In this document: positions 61,891-64,000 of the stretch, piece by piece | Layout of the letters: every line of letters begins with the position of its first letter | How positions within the stretch are numbered: the stretch's first letter is position 1 | Assembly (NCBI RefSeq): GCF_003258365.1 | Contig: NZ_QHKM01000001.1 | Span: 1,488,001-1,552,000, forward strand | DNA length: 64,000 nucleotides | Source of the DNA: Hymenobacter edaphi | GTDB taxonomy: Bacteria > Bacteroidota > Bacteroidia > Cytophagales > Hymenobacteraceae | Reading direction: 5' to 3' | Notes under the pieces: model-generated | What the model was told of the DNA's origin: nothing | The model's database searches: none | The model's input: the letters and a program-made list of their open reading frames with translations, nothing else | Translations under genes and position numbers: made by a program

Positions 61891-61987
61891 ATTGACTTGG
61901 CGCTGCTCCGCGGCTGGGGTATTGCTGATTACAGGGCTTTGCAGCACGCACACTGAACCCACATGGCCCAACATCAGCAACGATAGT

Positions 61988-62023
61988 GGTACCACGACTT
62001 CGCTGCGCTCAAGTCGTGGTACC
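61988..62023. repeat. 13-bp inverted repeat hairpin
   Basis: The arms GGTACCACGACTT and AAGTCGTGGTACC are perfect, with a 10-base loop (CGCTGCGCTC). It lies just downstream of the MobA-type gene on the minus strand and may work as its terminator, though it lacks a T run. Confidence 0.75.
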
Positions 62024-62031
62024 TCACCGGG

Positions 62032-63189
62032 TCAGCCACCCGCCAGTTCCTGCTGCGCCGCTTCGCGCTCCGTCGGGGTATTCACGTTGCGCAGCTCCTG
62101 AGGCGCGGGGGCAGGCAGCAGCTCGATGTCGGAGTTGATGAGGACCTTGCGGGGGCAGGAGTAGCCCAGGGCCAGAAACTGCAGCAGCACCGGGTAGCTG
62201 CGCGGCTCCCAGATGGTGATGAGCGGCTCGGGAAACGCGTTGTCGGGGCTCTGGAAGGCGGTGGCGACGCGGCCAGGGTGGCGGTGCTGCACCAGGTGCT
62301 GCAGCGTAGCTTCGGTCAGGAACGGCAGGTCGCAGGCCACCACCAGCCAGGCGGCGTTGGGGTCGTGGCGGAAGGCGGTGAGCAGGCCGCTCATGGGCCC
62401 CAGGTCGAGGAACTGGTCGGGCAGGGCGGTGAGGCCGGCGGGCACCTCGGGGGCCTGGTCGGGGCGGCAGCTGATGAGCACGTCCTGGCAGAGCGGGGCC
62501 AGCAGGGCGGCGGCGTGCTCCTGCTGCTCCTGCTGGTGGTAGCGCAGGCGGCTTTTATCCTGCTGCATCCGCTGACTGCGGCCGCCGGTCAGCACCAGGC
62601 CGCGCAGCGGGGGCTGCTGCTCGCGCAGCCACTGCTGCGTCCAGGCGGCAATAGCGGCGGTAGCGGCCAGGGGCAGCACGGGCACGGCTTTTTCGCCCAG
62701 GTGCGCCTGCAGCACCGCGGGCAGCTCCGTCTGGCCTTCCGAGAGCAGCACCAGCCGCACGTCGGTCAGGCGGTCCAGCTTTTTGTCGAGCGGCTTGCGC
62801 GGGTCGATGATGACGATTTGCTGCCGGGCCGGGAAGTGGTTGCCGTTGACGAGCACCAGGCTCTGCTCGTTCAGCCACTGGGGCTGGATGAACTTGTCCA
62901 TCCCCCGGCGCACATCGAGGCGGCGGAAGTGAATTTTATCGGTCAGCTCGGCCGCGGCGCCGGCCTGCAGGATGGCATCGGCCCCGCCCGCGCCCCCGTC
63001 GGCCGCCTCGTCGCCGGCGGCGTGGTCGGCGTCGACGTAGGCCACGCGCAGTGCGGGCGTGAGCAGGGGCAGCAGGCGGGCCGCCAGGTCCTTGATGACG
63101 CCGCAGGGCGCGCCGAGGATGCCCAGCTCGTGGCGGCCGAATTCGCCGAGGGCGGGGCGGGCCAGGGCGGCGTGTTTCTGGTGAGTCAT
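62032..63189 (-). CDS. MobA-type nucleotidyltransferase with N-terminal MobB-like domain
   Basis: A 385-residue protein. The C-terminal half (about 194-385) is a MobA-type GTP:molybdopterin nucleotidyltransferase with LVLTGGRSQRMQQDKSRL, VVACDLPFL and a GPMSGLLTAF loop. The N-terminal half (1-190) resembles a P-loop protein such as MobB, but the expected GxxxxGKT reads GILGAPCGVIKDLAARL, with Lys33 but no Thr. A DADHAAGDEA region and DPRKPLDKKLDRLTDVRLVLLS follow. It should attach a nucleotide to molybdopterin; the N-terminal part may be a non-catalytic regulator. Next to moaC. Confidence 0.85.
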   Translation of the reverse strand: MTHQKHAALARPALGEFGRHELGILGAPCGVIKDLAARLLPLLTPALRVAYVDADHAAGDEAADGGAGGADAILQAGAAAELTDKIHFRRLDVRRGMDKFIQPQWLNEQSLVLVNGNHFPARQQIVIIDPRKPLDKKLDRLTDVRLVLLSEGQTELPAVLQAHLGEKAVPVLPLAATAAIAAWTQQWLREQQPPLRGLVLTGGRSQRMQQDKSRLRYHQQEQQEHAAALLAPLCQDVLISCRPDQAPEVPAGLTALPDQFLDLGPMSGLLTAFRHDPNAAWLVVACDLPFLTEATLQHLVQHRHPGRVATAFQSPDNAFPEPLITIWEPRSYPVLLQFLALGYSCPRKVLINSDIELLPAPAPQELRNVNTPTEREAAQQELAGG

Positions 63190-63203
63190 GGGGGGTCTTA
63201 AAT

Positions 63204-63352
63204 GTAGCGCGGAGCGGTGCCCGGCGCGGGCGGCGAAGACGCCAAAGGAAAATTGGGTTGGCTGCAGAACGGCGGGCATGGCGGATGCGGCCGGACGGCC
63301 CGGTTCCGCCTTGGCGCGTTCCGCGCCAGCACCGAGCACCGCTCCGCGCTAC
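63204..63352. repeat. inverted repeat around the moaC/MobA junction
   Basis: 17-bp perfect arms (63204-63220 and 63336-63352, starting GTAGCGCGGAGCGG) enclose about 115 bases. The right arm overlaps the moaC stop codon. REP-like, with the same GTAGCGCG start as the elements at 42260 and 63893. Confidence 0.8.
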
Positions 63353-63843
63353 TCCACGTGCTGAAAGTCGCTTTTGCCGCCGGTTTTCGACAGCAGCCGC
63401 GTTTCCTGAATGACAATGTCGTGCGAGAGGGCCTTGCACATGTCATAGATGGTGAGGGCGGCCACGCTGGCGCCGGTCAGGGCTTCCATTTCCACCCCGG
63501 TTTTGCCCGTCACAGTGGCCGTGCACTCGATGACCACCGCGGCGGGCGGGGCCACGGTCACGGTCACCTGGCAGTCGTCGAGGCCCAGGGGGTGGCAGAG
63601 CGGGATGAGGTCGGCGGTTTTCTTGGCGGCCATGATGCCGGCCAGGATGGCCGTCTGGAACACCGGCCCCTTGCGGGTGGGCAGGTCGCCCTGCTGCACC
63701 AGGGCCAGGATATCGGCCCCGAGCACGACGCGGCTGCGGGCCCGGGCCACGCGGCGCGTCACGGCTTTCAGGCCGACGTCGACCATGGCCGGCTGCCCGG
63801 CGGCGTTCAGGTGGGTGAGTTTCTGGGAATCGGTATCAGGCAT
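63349..63843 (-). CDS. moaC: cyclic pyranopterin monophosphate synthase MoaC
   Basis: A 164-residue enzyme that turns the MoaA product into cyclic pyranopterin. Family motifs are MVDVGLKAVTRRVA, FQTAILAGIMAAKKTADLIPLCHPLGL, TGKTGVEMEALTGASVAALTIYDMCKALSH, with the catalytic Lys and Asp residues in the last. Length is normal. Transcribed leftward, upstream of the MobA-type gene. Confidence 0.96.
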   Translation of the reverse strand: MPDTDSQKLTHLNAAGQPAMVDVGLKAVTRRVARARSRVVLGADILALVQQGDLPTRKGPVFQTAILAGIMAAKKTADLIPLCHPLGLDDCQVTVTVAPPAAVVIECTATVTGKTGVEMEALTGASVAALTIYDMCKALSHDIVIQETRLLSKTGGKSDFQHVE

Positions 63844-63892
63844 GAGTCAGGTCAGTAAAGGGGGCGTCCGCGCTGTTAGCGTCGCCAGCGTC

Positions 63893-63976
63893 GTAGCGCG
63901 AAGCCCTGCTTGGCGTATCCCGGACGGTTATCGTTGACGGGTAAACAACGATTATCGTTCAGGATACGCGAACTAC
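63893..63976. repeat. inverted repeat upstream of moaC (REP-like)
   Basis: The left part 63893-63920 (GTAGCGCG ... GCGTATCC) faces 63962-63976 (GGATACGCG ... CTAC). An inner pair ATCGTTG/CAACGAT adds a second stem. It lies 50 nt before the moaC ATG and ends near the window edge. Confidence 0.65.
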
Positions 63977-64000
63977 AACCGAAGGTCGGCGCAGCCAAAG

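Overview
The window looks like a chromosome segment from a GC-rich Bacteroidota, most likely Hymenobacter or a close relative (Cytophagales). The evidence is a secreted beta-propeller protein ending in a type IX secretion sorting domain, Bacteroidota-type promoters (TTTG, about 17 nt, TAnnTTTG), few Shine-Dalgarno sites, a LytS/LytTR pair, a GH63 glucosidase, a 'DUF7009'-type protein, and many palindromic intergenic repeats. No phage, plasmid, insertion sequence or CRISPR array was recognised.

Layout. 1-1005: tandem tRNA-Glu genes (minus) and otherwise non-coding DNA. 1006-6488: STAS-like protein, ABC exporter, M48-like protease, Fpg glycosylase and a lipoprotein. 6604-8968 (minus): a Tes-like radical SAM enzyme directly followed by three small membrane proteins that share a C-terminal motif. 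9002-11982 (minus): YcxB-like protein, NTF2-like protein, Lgt paralogue, and phenylalanine 4-hydroxylase preceded by a short leader peptide with four Tyr codons in a row and an intrinsic terminator, which looks like classical attenuation by tyrosine supply. 12240-28517: mostly single genes (AraC regulator, SDR, TPR/TonB-like, HAD, TauE/SafE, YD-repeat, SBF-like, T9SS cargo, ankyrin, SGNH, LytS/LytR, exported DUF296). 28582-31100 (minus): quaternary-amine-type ABC importer whose permease is fused to a substrate-binding domain with its two sequence halves in reversed order (a circular permutation). 31153-38968: DUF3592-like, YceI, M1 aminopeptidase, GH63.

39177-63843 is a molybdenum-cofactor region. 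It holds an FdhF/YdeP oxidoreductase with FdhD, a MoeB-rhodanese protein, a MOT1-type molybdate transporter, MoaA, MoaD, MoaE, XdhC, a three-subunit PaoABC/xanthine-dehydrogenase-type enzyme (FAD, 2Fe-2S and Moco subunits), a MobA-type protein with an extra N-terminal domain, and MoaC. MoeA and MogA/MoaB were not found and must lie elsewhere. Molybdate uptake (44804), pterin assembly (MoaA/C/D/E, MoeB), nucleotide attachment (MobA), sulfuration and insertion (FdhD, XdhC) and two users of the cofactor (FdhF-like, XDH-like) therefore sit together. Between them are RtcB, a methyltransferase, TPR and DoxX-like proteins, and an AT-richer patch (about 56240-57530) with a broken nucleotidyltransferase (AbiEii-like).

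All assignments come from reading the sequence. Family names rest on recognised motifs, and no database search was run.
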